DNA of 64,000 nt, from positions 620,001 to 684,000 of the forward strand of contig NZ_PHQX01000001.1 of the NCBI RefSeq assembly GCF_002803515.1. The letters run 5' to 3'. Below, piece by piece: positions 31,923 through 40,003 of the stretch. A program made the position numbers and the translations under genes. This stretch comes from Stenotrophomonas lactitubi. Its GTDB lineage: Bacteria > Pseudomonadota > Gammaproteobacteria > Xanthomonadales > Xanthomonadaceae. The first letter of the stretch is position 1. Each line of letters begins with the position of its first letter. Below the pieces are notes generated by a model, which saw nothing but the letters and a program-made list of their open reading frames with translations, made no database searches and had not been told where the DNA came from.

Positions 31923-32123
31923 GGACAGGGGAGGACCTCGGACGACAATGACGGACGCGTCATCGAGTTTTACGCGACGGTGACCGGATGGGGAAGCCCG
32001 CATTTCTTCTGTATTTCCATTGTGAATGCATTCATCTTTTTTCTCGTCGCCGACTGGGGGCGTCTGCCCCGCTGCTGCGTTCTGCTTTCGACCCGCGTGG
32101 TGCGGGCGGAGAGAGAGAACGCA
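31923..32123. promoter_or_regulatory. Divergent control region between sigma factor and autotransporter
   Basis: The stretch is visibly richer in A/T than its surroundings, especially 31995-32050. It holds a perfect 12-bp palindrome tgaatgcattca at 32023-32034, a candidate operator. No clear consensus promoter could be fixed. The autotransporter ribosome site gagagagaac is at 32111-32120. Confidence 0.5.
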
Positions 32124-35000
32124 ATGAAGCATTCGAAGTTGAGCATCGCCCTGGCGGGCCTGGTGGGTATCGCGACCCTGGGCCAGATGGATGACGTCAT
32201 GGCAATGAATTATCACGTACAGGGCGATCGCGTCGTGCTCAGTGGCGGTGTCACCGTCGCCGACGTGGTCGCACTGCCGGCGTTGCTGGCCAAGGCACAG
32301 GCCGAAGGCCGTCCGATCCGCGAAGTCGTGCTGCGCACCTCCAATGGTGGCGCGCTGATCGCGGGTGAGTGGCTGCAGGCAGTGATCCGTACCAACGGCC
32401 TGAACACCATCGTGTCCGGCCACTGCATCTCGTCCTGCTCGATCATGCAGTCCGGTGGCGTCGAGCGTTACCTGGCCGGCGACCTGCCGCTGGTCGACTC
32501 GGTGCAGATCCACGCCGCCAGCAGCGGTGGCAAGGTGATCTATACGCCTTCGCCGCGGATGACCGAGATCTACACCGGCAACTACGGCGGCGGCATGGAT
32601 GCCGGCCTGCTGCACAAGGCCATGTACGAGGTGGTGCAGCCCAACGGTCTGCTGGTGTTCCGCGATCCGGCCCGGACCACCGGCGCGTCGATCAGCTTCG
32701 ATCCCGATGGCAGTGGCCGCAAGCTGGAGACCTTCCCGGGCCAGGACATCTACAGCAACAACATCATCACCGCCGCCGGTTACCGCGACCCGGGCGACAC
32801 CCTGACGGTCACCGGCAATGTCAGCGGCGACATCAATCCGGGCTACCTGCGCACCGCACGCCAGCTGCAGGCGTTCGTCGACGACGACTTCTCGCGCTGG
32901 AACGATACCGACTTCGCCACCACGTACATCAACCAGGCCGTTTCCATCTACAACGAGGCTGCACGTGGTCCCAACGGCATCGGTCGCTTCTCGGTGCAGG
33001 ACTTCCTCAGCGATCCGGGCTTCCAGGCCGACCTGCTGGCGAGCCTGCGCCTGTCGGAGCTGGATGCCTCCACGCTGGGCAATTCGGCCGGTGTGATCCG
33101 CGTGGCCAAGGGCGGCACCTGGCGTACCGCCGAGACCACCGGCGCCGATTTCATGCTGGTGGAGAACGGCACCATCGCCCTGGAAGGCGGCGCCCTGCGG
33201 ACCCCGGAGCTGCGCGTGCTGGCGGCCGGCATGGTGGTCGGCCACGGTGACATCGCCTCGGTCGCCAACGACTCGGATGCGCTGTTCGCCGGCACCGGTC
33301 CGTCGTACCGCGAGGACGGCTTCAACCGCCTGCGCGTGTTCGGCACCCTGATGCCGCGTGGTGGTGACCTGGTCACCCACGGTTACGTCAACATCATGCC
33401 GGGCGGCAAGGTGCTGTTCGACGTCACCGAGGCGGGCGGCGCCAACAGTGGCCGCCTGCGCGTGGGCGACTTCTACGACAGCGGCGCCAACGAGGGCGCG
33501 TTGGTCATCTCGCCGGGCGCGCACCTTGAACTGAACGTGGCGCAGGGTTTCTACGCCGGCAACTACCAGCGCGAGCTGGTGAGCGGCCCGATCTTCCAGG
33601 GCTTCACCGATGCGGTGCGCCTGGGCGACACCGGCTATACCGCCAGCATCACCGGCGGCGAAGTATTCCGGCCGCGTCACAACTCGTTGCTGAGTTTCAA
33701 CATCAACCAGACCGCCGAGGGCCTGTCGCTGACGGCGAACCCCGGCTTCGACCAGCTTGCGCAGCTCACCGGCAACAACGGTCTCGGCCGTGCGCTGGCA
33801 ACCGCCGGCCAGCGCCAGGATGCCGGCCTGAAGCCGCTGCTGGGTGCATTGCAGTTTGCCGATCGCGATGTGATCGCACAGCAGGCCGGTGCACTGCGCG
33901 GTGATGGCCACGCCAGCCTGCGCCTGGCCGACAACGCGCTGGTTGGCAGCATCGGCAGCGTGGTGCAGCAGCACCAGGCCGCACGACGCAGCGGCAGCGG
34001 TGACGCCGGCGGCCTGGCGGCACAGGCCGCGCAGGCGGCTTCGGCGCAGCCCGGCATGGCCAATGGCAGCCTGTTCAACCAGTTGGCGATGCACCTGGTG
34101 GAGCCGGCGGGGGCGGGCGGTGGCAACACCAACTTCGGCGGCGAAGCACCACGCAACCACGGCCTCTGGGGCCGCGGCTTCGGCAGCCATGGCCGCATCG
34201 ACGGTGAGGGCGGCGTGGCTGGCCTGAGCCATACCGTCGGCGGCATCGTGCTCGGTGCCGATACGCAGCTGGCCGATGACCGGGTGACCCTGGGCGTCAG
34301 CGTTGCCGCTGCGGACATGTCGACCAAGGGCCGCGATGGTTCCGGCTTCACCGGTGATGTGCGCGCGCTGGATGTGGGCGGCTACCTGGATGCCACCTAC
34401 TCGCGTGGCTACCTCTCGGCCTCGGTGCGCTACACCGACCTGCGCCACGACACCCGCCGCAGTATCGAGGGCATCGATGGCCTGCAGGGCCCGCTGCGTG
34501 CCAAGTACAACAACGATGCGATCTCGGCCCGCCTGGAGCACGGCTTCTCGTTCACCACCGCCAAGGGTGTGGTGATCCAGCCGCTGCTGCCGGTGGTCGA
34601 CTACGCGCGCACCTCGGCCACCCGTTTCAATGAAGGGCAGGGTGCCGGCGCGCTGGTCGGGCGTGGTGACAGCCTGGAAAGCATCCGCGTCGGCGCGGGC
34701 CTGCAGTTGTTCAAGACCTTCGAAGGCAACAACGGCGAGCGCATCACCCCGCGCGCGCGCGTGGTCTGGCAGAAGGAACTGGGCGACACCCAGGCCCGTT
34801 ACAGCACCGGCTTCGCCGCTGCGCCGGACCTGGTGTTCGGTGCCAGCAGCCAGACCGTGGGCGAGCAGGTGCTGGCCTGGAATCTGGGCGTGACCAGCCG
34901 CGCCAGCGATCGCCTGTCGGTGATGGTCGACTACGTGGGCGAGCGCCGCGACGGCCAGCTGCAGAACGGCGTGATGCTGGGCCTGGGCTACACGTTCTAA
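32124..35000 (+). CDS. Autotransporter with ClpP-like passenger domain
   Basis: The protein has 958 residues. The signal peptide is about residues 1-27. Residues ~30-165 look like a ClpP/crotonase-fold serine hydrolase of the kind in periplasmic COG3904 proteins: VVLRTSNGGALIAGEWLQAV, IRTNGLNTIVSGHCISSCSI with Ser103 in C-x-S-x-C, and SVQIHAASS with His130. A middle region (~350-560) has beta-helix-like repeats (ENGTIALEGGALRTPELRVL). The C-terminal autotransporter barrel runs from about 675 (GLWGRGFGSHG) to the final GLGYTF. The passenger should therefore be shown on or released from the cell surface. The ATG at 32124 has gagagagaac in front. It is divergent from a FecI/FecR/TonB operon. Confidence 0.88.
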   Translation: MKHSKLSIALAGLVGIATLGQMDDVMAMNYHVQGDRVVLSGGVTVADVVALPALLAKAQAEGRPIREVVLRTSNGGALIAGEWLQAVIRTNGLNTIVSGHCISSCSIMQSGGVERYLAGDLPLVDSVQIHAASSGGKVIYTPSPRMTEIYTGNYGGGMDAGLLHKAMYEVVQPNGLLVFRDPARTTGASISFDPDGSGRKLETFPGQDIYSNNIITAAGYRDPGDTLTVTGNVSGDINPGYLRTARQLQAFVDDDFSRWNDTDFATTYINQAVSIYNEAARGPNGIGRFSVQDFLSDPGFQADLLASLRLSELDASTLGNSAGVIRVAKGGTWRTAETTGADFMLVENGTIALEGGALRTPELRVLAAGMVVGHGDIASVANDSDALFAGTGPSYREDGFNRLRVFGTLMPRGGDLVTHGYVNIMPGGKVLFDVTEAGGANSGRLRVGDFYDSGANEGALVISPGAHLELNVAQGFYAGNYQRELVSGPIFQGFTDAVRLGDTGYTASITGGEVFRPRHNSLLSFNINQTAEGLSLTANPGFDQLAQLTGNNGLGRALATAGQRQDAGLKPLLGALQFADRDVIAQQAGALRGDGHASLRLADNALVGSIGSVVQQHQAARRSGSGDAGGLAAQAAQAASAQPGMANGSLFNQLAMHLVEPAGAGGGNTNFGGEAPRNHGLWGRGFGSHGRIDGEGGVAGLSHTVGGIVLGADTQLADDRVTLGVSVAAADMSTKGRDGSGFTGDVRALDVGGYLDATYSRGYLSASVRYTDLRHDTRRSIEGIDGLQGPLRAKYNNDAISARLEHGFSFTTAKGVVIQPLLPVVDYARTSATRFNEGQGAGALVGRGDSLESIRVGAGLQLFKTFEGNNGERITPRARVVWQKELGDTQARYSTGFAAAPDLVFGASSQTVGEQVLAWNLGVTSRASDRLSVMVDYVGERRDGQLQNGVMLGLGYTF

Positions 35001-35097
35001 GGCAGTACCGGCACCGGCGGCAGTCACGCCGCCGGTGCCATCCCCATCGATGTGCGGGTGCGCTATGGTCGTGGCGGATTTCCGCGCAGACCTTGCC

Positions 35098-36102
35098 ATG
35101 CAGATCGCCGTTTTCAGTGCCCGTCCCTACGATCGCCGCTTTCTGGAGGAAGCCAATCTGCGCGAAGGGGCAGGGCAGCCGTTCCAGTTCGTGTACTTCG
35201 ATGCCGCGCTGGACGTGCACACCGCCGCACTGGCACAGGACTGCGCCGCCGTCTGCGTGTTCGTCAATGACAGGCTTGATGCGCCGGTGCTGCAGGCCCT
35301 GCATGCGCTGGGCGTACGCGCAGTGCTGCTGCGCTGCGCCGGTTTCAACAATGTGGACCTGGCCGAGGCCGCGCATCTGGGCCTGTTCGTCGCCCGCGTG
35401 CCGGCCTACTCGCCCGAAGCCGTCGCCGAGCATGCACTGGCGCTGGTGATGACCCTCAACCGGCAGACCCATCGCGCCTACAACCGCGTGCGTGAGGGCA
35501 ACTTCATGCTTGATGGCCTGCTCGGCCGCACCCTGCATGGCAAAACCGTGGGCATCATCGGTACCGGCAAAATCGGGCTGGCCACCGCGCGCATCTTTCG
35601 CGGCATGGGTTGCACCGTGCTGGGGCACGATCCGTATCCATCGCCCGCCTTCGCAGAGATCGGCGCGATGGTTGAACTGGACGAGCTGCTGTCGCGCTCG
35701 GACATCGTCTCGCTGCATTGCCCGCTGACACCCGATACCCAGCACCTGATCGACGATGCCTCGCTGGCGCGGATGAAGCCCGGCGCGATGCTGGTCAACA
35801 CCTCGCGTGGCGGCCTGGTCGATACCCATGCGGTGATCCGCGCGCTGAAGTCGCGCCGGCTGGGCCACCTGGCCATCGACGTCTACGAGCAGGAAAGCGC
35901 CTTGTTCTTCCAGGACCTGTCCGGCGAGATCATCGACGATGAGGCCTTCCAGCGGTTGATGACCTTCCCCAACGTGCTGGTGACCGGCCACCAGGGCTTC
36001 TTCACCGTGGAGGCGCTGCAGGAGATCTCGGCGATCACGCTGGGCAACCTGGCCGATTTCGCGGCGGGGCGGGACTGCGGCAACCGGGTGATGGCGGGCT
36101 GA
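35098..36102 (+). CDS. ldhA: D-lactate dehydrogenase (2-hydroxyacid dehydrogenase family)
   Basis: The 334-residue NAD-dependent enzyme is of the fermentative LdhA type. The nucleotide-binding motif is VGIIGTGKIGLATARIF. The catalytic Arg is in LVNTSRGGLVDT, Glu in YEQESALFF, and His in VTGHQGFFTVEA, which with ALQEISAITLGNL is typical of LdhA rather than other 2-hydroxyacid dehydrogenases. The ATG at 35098 gives the family start MQIAVFSARPYDRRFLEEAN. The upstream frame to 35035 is not conserved-looking. Confidence 0.92.
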   Translation: MQIAVFSARPYDRRFLEEANLREGAGQPFQFVYFDAALDVHTAALAQDCAAVCVFVNDRLDAPVLQALHALGVRAVLLRCAGFNNVDLAEAAHLGLFVARVPAYSPEAVAEHALALVMTLNRQTHRAYNRVREGNFMLDGLLGRTLHGKTVGIIGTGKIGLATARIFRGMGCTVLGHDPYPSPAFAEIGAMVELDELLSRSDIVSLHCPLTPDTQHLIDDASLARMKPGAMLVNTSRGGLVDTHAVIRALKSRRLGHLAIDVYEQESALFFQDLSGEIIDDEAFQRLMTFPNVLVTGHQGFFTVEALQEISAITLGNLADFAAGRDCGNRVMAG

Positions 36103-36146
36103 GGGGCTGGGTGGGCGGGCGTTTGGCGGCAATCGTCACGACCGGA

Positions 36147-36176
36147 TTGACCGCAGGGGTAGGCCGACCGTAAAAT
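36147..36176 (+). promoter_or_regulatory. Promoter of tRNA-Thr
   Basis: -35 TTGACC at 36147-36152 and -10 TAAAAT at 36171-36176, spaced by 18 bp, end 10 bp before the tRNA. Confidence 0.7.
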
Positions 36177-36186
36177 TGCCAGCTTC

Positions 36187-36262
36187 GCCGGAATAGCTCA
36201 GTTGGTAGAGCGGCGCATTCGTAATGCGTAGGTCGTAGGTTCGATTCCTATTTCCGGCACCA
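36187..36262 (+). tRNA. tRNA-Thr (anticodon CGT)
   Basis: The 76-nt tRNA includes an encoded CCA. The acceptor GCCGGAA pairs with TTCCGGC. The D arm is gctc/gagc, the anticodon arm gcgca-ttCGTaa-tgcgt, and the T arm gtagg-ttcgatt-cctat. It reads ACG codons. Its 3' part is duplicated at 36995. Confidence 0.97.
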
Positions 36263-36315
36263 GTTTCAGCAAAAGCCCCGGCCTTGGTCGGGGTTTTTTG
36301 TTTGGGCGGCACGGC
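36231..36315 (+). repeat. Direct repeat copy 1 (tRNA 3' half plus terminator; att-like)
   Basis: From the variable loop of tRNA-Thr (ggtcgtaggttcgattccta) to just past the terminator. It matches 36995-37079 with only a handful of differences at an offset of 764 bp. Integrative elements typically leave such duplications at tRNA 3' ends. Confidence 0.85.
36274..36300 (+). terminator. Terminator after tRNA-Thr
   Basis: Stem ccccggcc/ggtcgggg followed by TTTTTTG. The same hairpin is repeated at 37038-37066. Confidence 0.85.
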
Positions 36316-36320
36316 CATTG

Positions 36321-36372
36321 GTAGTGCCGGCCGCTGGCCGGCTGGTTCAGTAGTGCCAGCCCATGGCTGGCA
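36321..36372 (+). repeat. Two SMAG REP elements in tandem
   Basis: gtagtgccggccgctggccg at 36321-36343 and a variant gtagtgccagcccatggctg at 36350-36372, both on the plus strand. Confidence 0.85.
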
Positions 36373-36430
36373 GTCATGAGCTTCCGGTAGCTGTTCAATC
36401 CCTCGCGAGGCATCGCCCTCGGCTTCGCTG

Positions 36431-36705
36431 GTGCTTATAGTCAAGCGTCTTGTCCAACTCAGAATGGCCCTTTTGGCTTCAGCCCTGGAGTTGGATTCCG
36501 AAGACCTCCTTGTTGTCATGAATGCCGAACCTTGCTTCGAGGCTCTTTCAAGGAGCGTAAAAGACCCTGCAAAGGTCGCCGAGCAGGTCGGTGGCAGGAC
36601 TGCTTACAGCGGAAAGATGCGAAGGTAGTCCTGAATGGTGAGGGGAAGGTCATAACTGCCATTCCAAGAAGCAGCGATGGGTTGAGAGACCCGAAGGTGA
36701 AGTGA
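36431..36705 (+). pseudogene. Frameshifted fragment, possible toxin C-terminus
   Basis: A 65-codon frame (GTG at 36431, stop at 36626-36628) ends GRTAYSGKMRR. If one base were restored in the AAA at 36613-36615, the protein would read on as AYSGKDAKVVLNGEGKVITA and end IPRSSDGLRDPKVK at a stop at 36703-36705. That C-terminus resembles ends of polymorphic nuclease toxins of the BECR type. The new stop is one base ahead of the next gene's ATG, as toxin-immunity pairs usually are. Base composition is less GC-rich than the neighbours. The family assignment is inference; a sequencing error is also possible. Confidence 0.5.
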
Positions 36706-36706
36706 A

Positions 36707-36964
36707 ATGAAGCGGTCTATCTCGTCCCGTCTGCATTCTCTGCTGGCTGAAATCGCAGCGAAGCACAGCTTTCACTTGCCTGAAGAAGGCATCAAGCACC
36801 TTGTCAAACAGGACCGCGAGTCGCTGATCGGTGCATTAGCGCAGGAGTTTTCGGAGACCGGTTTGGGATCTGACGATGAGCCTAATCAACGAGGCGTCGA
36901 GATCGAAGAGATCATCGATTTCGTTGGCGCTATCGCTGATCAGACTGATGCGTCCAGCGACTAG
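36707..36964 (+). CDS. Small acidic protein, possible immunity protein
   Basis: The 85-residue acidic protein begins MKRSISSRLHSLLAEIAAKH and has a mostly helical-looking, Glu/Asp-rich second half (EEIIDFVGAIADQTDASSD). The ribosome site cgaaggtgaagtga overlaps the end of the putative toxin frame. It lies inside the segment between the two tRNA-Thr repeats and has lower GC than the core genes. No family is recognised. Position, size and charge suggest an immunity protein for the broken upstream toxin fragment, but nothing proves it. Confidence 0.6.
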   Translation: MKRSISSRLHSLLAEIAAKHSFHLPEEGIKHLVKQDRESLIGALAQEFSETGLGSDDEPNQRGVEIEEIIDFVGAIADQTDASSD

Positions 36965-36994
36965 GCAATGGTTTATTTGGAGCCGTAGGCGGCT

Positions 36995-37079
36995 GGTCGT
37001 AGGTTCGATTCCTGTTTCCGGCACCAGTTTCAGCAAATGCCCCGGTCTCGGTCGGGGCTTTTTGTTTGGCCGGCACGCC
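36995..37079 (+). repeat. Direct repeat copy 2 (att-like tRNA-Thr 3' remnant)
   Basis: Contains ggtcgtaggttcgattcctg, the acceptor tttccggcacca and the same terminator hairpin, but no 5' half of a tRNA, so it is not a functional gene. Differences from copy 1 are single-base. Confidence 0.85.
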
Positions 37080-37118
37080 TCCCCGTCAGACCTCGCCCCC
37101 TGGACCTCCAGCTCCCCC

Positions 37119-37124
37119 TATAAT
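37119..37124 (+). promoter_or_regulatory. -10 box of the VWA-PP2C-kinase operon
   Basis: A perfect TATAAT 51 bp before the VWA gene. No good -35 is visible at normal distance, so it may need an activator. Confidence 0.55.
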
Positions 37125-37174
37125 CGGCCGCGCAGATCACCTGCACCGGTTCACCCGCACGGAGGCTTCCCATC

Positions 37175-37855
37175 ATGTCCATTGCCGCAATCCCCGATGT
37201 TTCGCTGGTCGACAACAGTGAGCAGCGCACGCCGCTGATCCTGGTGTTGGACTGCTCCGGCAGCATGGGCGGTGGCCCCATCGAGCAGTTGAACGCGGGC
37301 CTGAAGCTGTTGGAGCAGGAGCTGAAGGCCGATGTGATCGCGGCCAAGCGCGTGCGCGTGCTGCTGGTCGAGTACGGTGGCATGGACAACGCCGCCATCA
37401 GCGGTGACTGGTGCGACGCGATGGATTTCGCCGCGCCCACGCTGTCGGCCAACGGCACCACGCCGACTGGCGCGGCGGTGGAACTGGCGCTGCAGGAAAT
37501 CGAAGACGAGAAGGCGCGCTTCCGCCAGGCTGGCGTCGCCTACACCCGGCCGTGGCTGTTCCTTATGTCCGACGGCCAGCCCACCGATGCCTGGGAAGCG
37601 GTGGCCGAGCAGTGTCGCGATGCCGAGCAGCAGAACAAGGTGGCGGTGTTCCCGATCGCCGTCGGCAATGCCGACATGAGCGTGCTGGGCCAGTTCAGCC
37701 GTAATGGCGAGCGCGGCGTGAAGCGCCTGCAGGGCCTGCAGTTCAAGGAGCTGTTCCTGTGGCTGAGCGCGAGCATGCGGGTGGTCTCCAATTCGACGCC
37801 CGGCGGGCAGGTGCAACTGCCAGCCACCGACAGCTGGTCACAAGTGCCGGTCTGA
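37175..37855 (+). CDS. VWA-domain protein, TerY-like
   Basis: The protein has 226 residues. The MIDAS metal site is complete: DCSGSMGGG at residue 26, the Thr in NGTTPTGAAVELAL, and the Asp in LFLMSDGQPTD. It resembles TerY-type VWA proteins, which are linked to kinase/phosphatase pairs. No signal peptide is seen, so it is cytoplasmic. The ribosome site ggaggcttcccatc is strong. The PP2C gene follows after 2 bp, then a kinase, so the protein is probably an adaptor or substrate of this phospho-switch. Confidence 0.88.
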   Translation: MSIAAIPDVSLVDNSEQRTPLILVLDCSGSMGGGPIEQLNAGLKLLEQELKADVIAAKRVRVLLVEYGGMDNAAISGDWCDAMDFAAPTLSANGTTPTGAAVELALQEIEDEKARFRQAGVAYTRPWLFLMSDGQPTDAWEAVAEQCRDAEQQNKVAVFPIAVGNADMSVLGQFSRNGERGVKRLQGLQFKELFLWLSASMRVVSNSTPGGQVQLPATDSWSQVPV

Positions 37856-37857
37856 CC

Positions 37858-38613
37858 ATGGCCTGGCGCGTGATGGCCGCATCGGCCACGGGACGGTCCC
37901 ATCTGGACCGCGGGCAGCCCTGCCAGGACGCCTATGCGTCGGTGCAGGTGGGGCAGACATTGGTCGCGGTGGTCTGCGACGGTGCAGGCTCCGCATCGCA
38001 CAGCGATGTGGGCGCCCGGCATGTATCCAGCAGCGTGGCGGCGTCGGTTACCGGATCTGCCCAGCTCGGTGCCGATCCACTGGCACTGCCGGTGGATGCG
38101 TTGCGCGCCATCATCGAAACCGCCGTCGACGATGCGCGCGGTCAGCTGGCGATGCTTGCGCTGAGCCAGGGCCTGAAGCTCTCCGACCATGCCTGCACGC
38201 TGGTAGGGGCTGTCGCCACGCGCGATGGCGGCTGGTTCTTCCATGTCGGCGACGGCGTCGCCGCCTGTGCCTTCAGCAATGAGTCGCCCGATGCGGTATC
38301 GCTGCCCGCCAACGGCGAGTACGCCAACGAAACGTGGTTCGTGACCGGTGGCAACTGGCGCGAGCAGCTGCGGCTGACCCGCTTCGAAGGGGCGATCGAC
38401 GCGCTGGTGCTGATGTCCGATGGCGTGCAGCCGTTTGCGATGTCGCGCGCGGGCGACAGCCTGTTCCAACCGTTCATCGCACCGGTGATCCGTTATCTGG
38501 CCGGCGTCGATGAGACCCACGGCAGCCAGGCGTTGCACGCGACGCTGGCCGACCCGCGCACCGATCAGATCACCGGCGACGACAAGACGTTGCTGGTCGC
38601 GCTGCCGGCCTGA
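37858..38613 (+). CDS. PP2C-type Ser/Thr protein phosphatase
   Basis: The 251-residue protein has PPM/PP2C metal-binding Asp residues in GQPCQDAYA, VVCDGAGSASHSDVGA, LMSDGV and GDDKTLLVAL. The usual membrane or regulatory additions are absent. The ATG at 37858 sits immediately after the VWA stop; the frame open from 37759 lies over the VWA gene. It probably removes phosphates added by the kinase encoded next. Confidence 0.9.
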   Translation: MAWRVMAASATGRSHLDRGQPCQDAYASVQVGQTLVAVVCDGAGSASHSDVGARHVSSSVAASVTGSAQLGADPLALPVDALRAIIETAVDDARGQLAMLALSQGLKLSDHACTLVGAVATRDGGWFFHVGDGVAACAFSNESPDAVSLPANGEYANETWFVTGGNWREQLRLTRFEGAIDALVLMSDGVQPFAMSRAGDSLFQPFIAPVIRYLAGVDETHGSQALHATLADPRTDQITGDDKTLLVALPA

Positions 38614-38617
38614 GCAC

Positions 38618-40003
38618 ATGCCCGGGCGCAGCGGCGAACAGGTCTACGACACACAGCGCAGGCCGCTGACCCTGGAGCGGCTGCTCAAGAGTGGCGGCGC
38701 GGGCAGTGTGTTCACCCTCAAGGAGCGGCCGCGCGAAGTAGCCAAGCTGTATCACTCGGACAAGGACGCGCGCGTCTACGAGCGCAAGCTGCAGGCGATG
38801 CTGGAGCTGCAGCCGGACCTGCCGTCGATGGAGGGGCAGGGGGCCGACCAGGTGCAGATTGCCTGGCCGTTGACCCTGCTGCGGGACCGCAGTGGGCGCT
38901 TCATCGGCTTCACCATGCCGATCCTGGATCTGTCGGCCACCAGCGATCTGGAACATGTGCTGCAGGAGCGGCAAGCGCGTGCCGAGGGCCTGCCTACCGG
39001 CTTGGGGTCGAAGATGACGCTGGCGGCCAACCTGGCGGTGATGCTGGCTGCGCTGCACCGGCGGCAGCACTATGTGGTCGACCTCAAGCCGCTGAACGTG
39101 CGGTTCTATCGCAGCACCTTGTTCATCGCGATGCTCGATTGCGATGGTTTCAGCATCCAGGGCAAGGGCGAGCGTTTCCCGGCCGGGCAGGTCACCACCG
39201 ACTATCTGGCGCCTGAGTTCCAGCAGCCGGGGGTGAAGCCGGGCCAGGAGGAGGCGCAGGATCGCTTCGCGCTGGCGGTGATGGTGTTCCAGCTGCTTAA
39301 TTCCGGCCTGCATCCGTATGCGGGCAGGCCGCAGGGGGCGACGGTGCCCAGCGACCTGCCGGCGCGCATCGCCGCCAACCTGTACCCGTATGCGCGCGGC
39401 AAACCGCATCCGCGGATGTTGCCCTCGCCGGTCAGTGGGCATGAGATGTTCCCGCCGGCACTGCGCGACATGTTTGATCGTGCGTTTTCGACGCAGGCGC
39501 GGCGGCGGCCTTCGGCGCAGGAATGGGCCACGCTGCTGCTGGACTACGCGCGGCGCAACGCCGGGCAATTGGTGACGTGTGGCAAGGATGCGGCCCACCA
39601 GCATTTTGTCGGCATGCCGTGTGCTGCCTGCGCCCGCGTCGAACTGCTGGCCGGCAGCGCACGCGCGGCGCAGACCCGCTCGCGGCAGAAACCGGCCAAG
39701 GCCCGCAAGCAGCGCGGACGTACTGCCGCGCGCGGTAACCAGGCGCAGCCGGTGGCCGCACAGGCGTCGGCTGCAAGCGGCGTTCCCGGGGTGATGTCGC
39801 GGGTGACGATGGCGGTGATCGGCACGTTGTTGCTGGGTTGGGTGATGGGCTGGGGCATGCCGGCCTACCGCCGCTACAGCGCGCTGGTGGATCCGAGCAT
39901 CTGGGATGGCGTGGGGCTGGCCGTGCAGATGGCCATGCTGGCAATCGCGATCCTGCTGTTCATCCTGTTCGTGCCGATGCTGATCATGAGCAAGCGTCCA
40001 TGA
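38618..40003 (+). CDS. Membrane-anchored Ser/Thr protein kinase
   Basis: The protein has 461 residues. The kinase domain spans roughly 18-350: Gly-rich LLKSGGAGSVFTL, Lys43 in EVAKLYH, catalytic loop VVDLKPLN (Asp155, Lys157, Asn160), and LDCDGF with Asp176 in place of DFG. Next come a small Cys cluster (CGKDAAHQHFVGMPCAACAR) that could bind zinc, a basic linker and two membrane helices near 388-410 and 425-455. All key residues seem present, so it should be active. The start at 38618 is 4 bp after the phosphatase stop. The stop overlaps the next ATG. Confidence 0.87.
   Translation: MPGRSGEQVYDTQRRPLTLERLLKSGGAGSVFTLKERPREVAKLYHSDKDARVYERKLQAMLELQPDLPSMEGQGADQVQIAWPLTLLRDRSGRFIGFTMPILDLSATSDLEHVLQERQARAEGLPTGLGSKMTLAANLAVMLAALHRRQHYVVDLKPLNVRFYRSTLFIAMLDCDGFSIQGKGERFPAGQVTTDYLAPEFQQPGVKPGQEEAQDRFALAVMVFQLLNSGLHPYAGRPQGATVPSDLPARIAANLYPYARGKPHPRMLPSPVSGHEMFPPALRDMFDRAFSTQARRRPSAQEWATLLLDYARRNAGQLVTCGKDAAHQHFVGMPCAACARVELLAGSARAAQTRSRQKPAKARKQRGRTAARGNQAQPVAAQASAASGVPGVMSRVTMAVIGTLLLGWVMGWGMPAYRRYSALVDPSIWDGVGLAVQMAMLAIAILLFILFVPMLIMSKRP

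Noticed and set aside
31356..35099. A 1247-codon open frame on the minus strand covering the whole autotransporter gene
   Set aside because: Only its 3' end (31356-31922) encodes the ECF sigma factor. The rest is antisense of a strongly coding gene, and such open antisense frames are common at this GC content.
36995..37023. A second tRNA gene
   Set aside because: Only the T arm and 3' acceptor strand are present; there is no D arm, anticodon or 5' acceptor half. It is a duplicated fragment.
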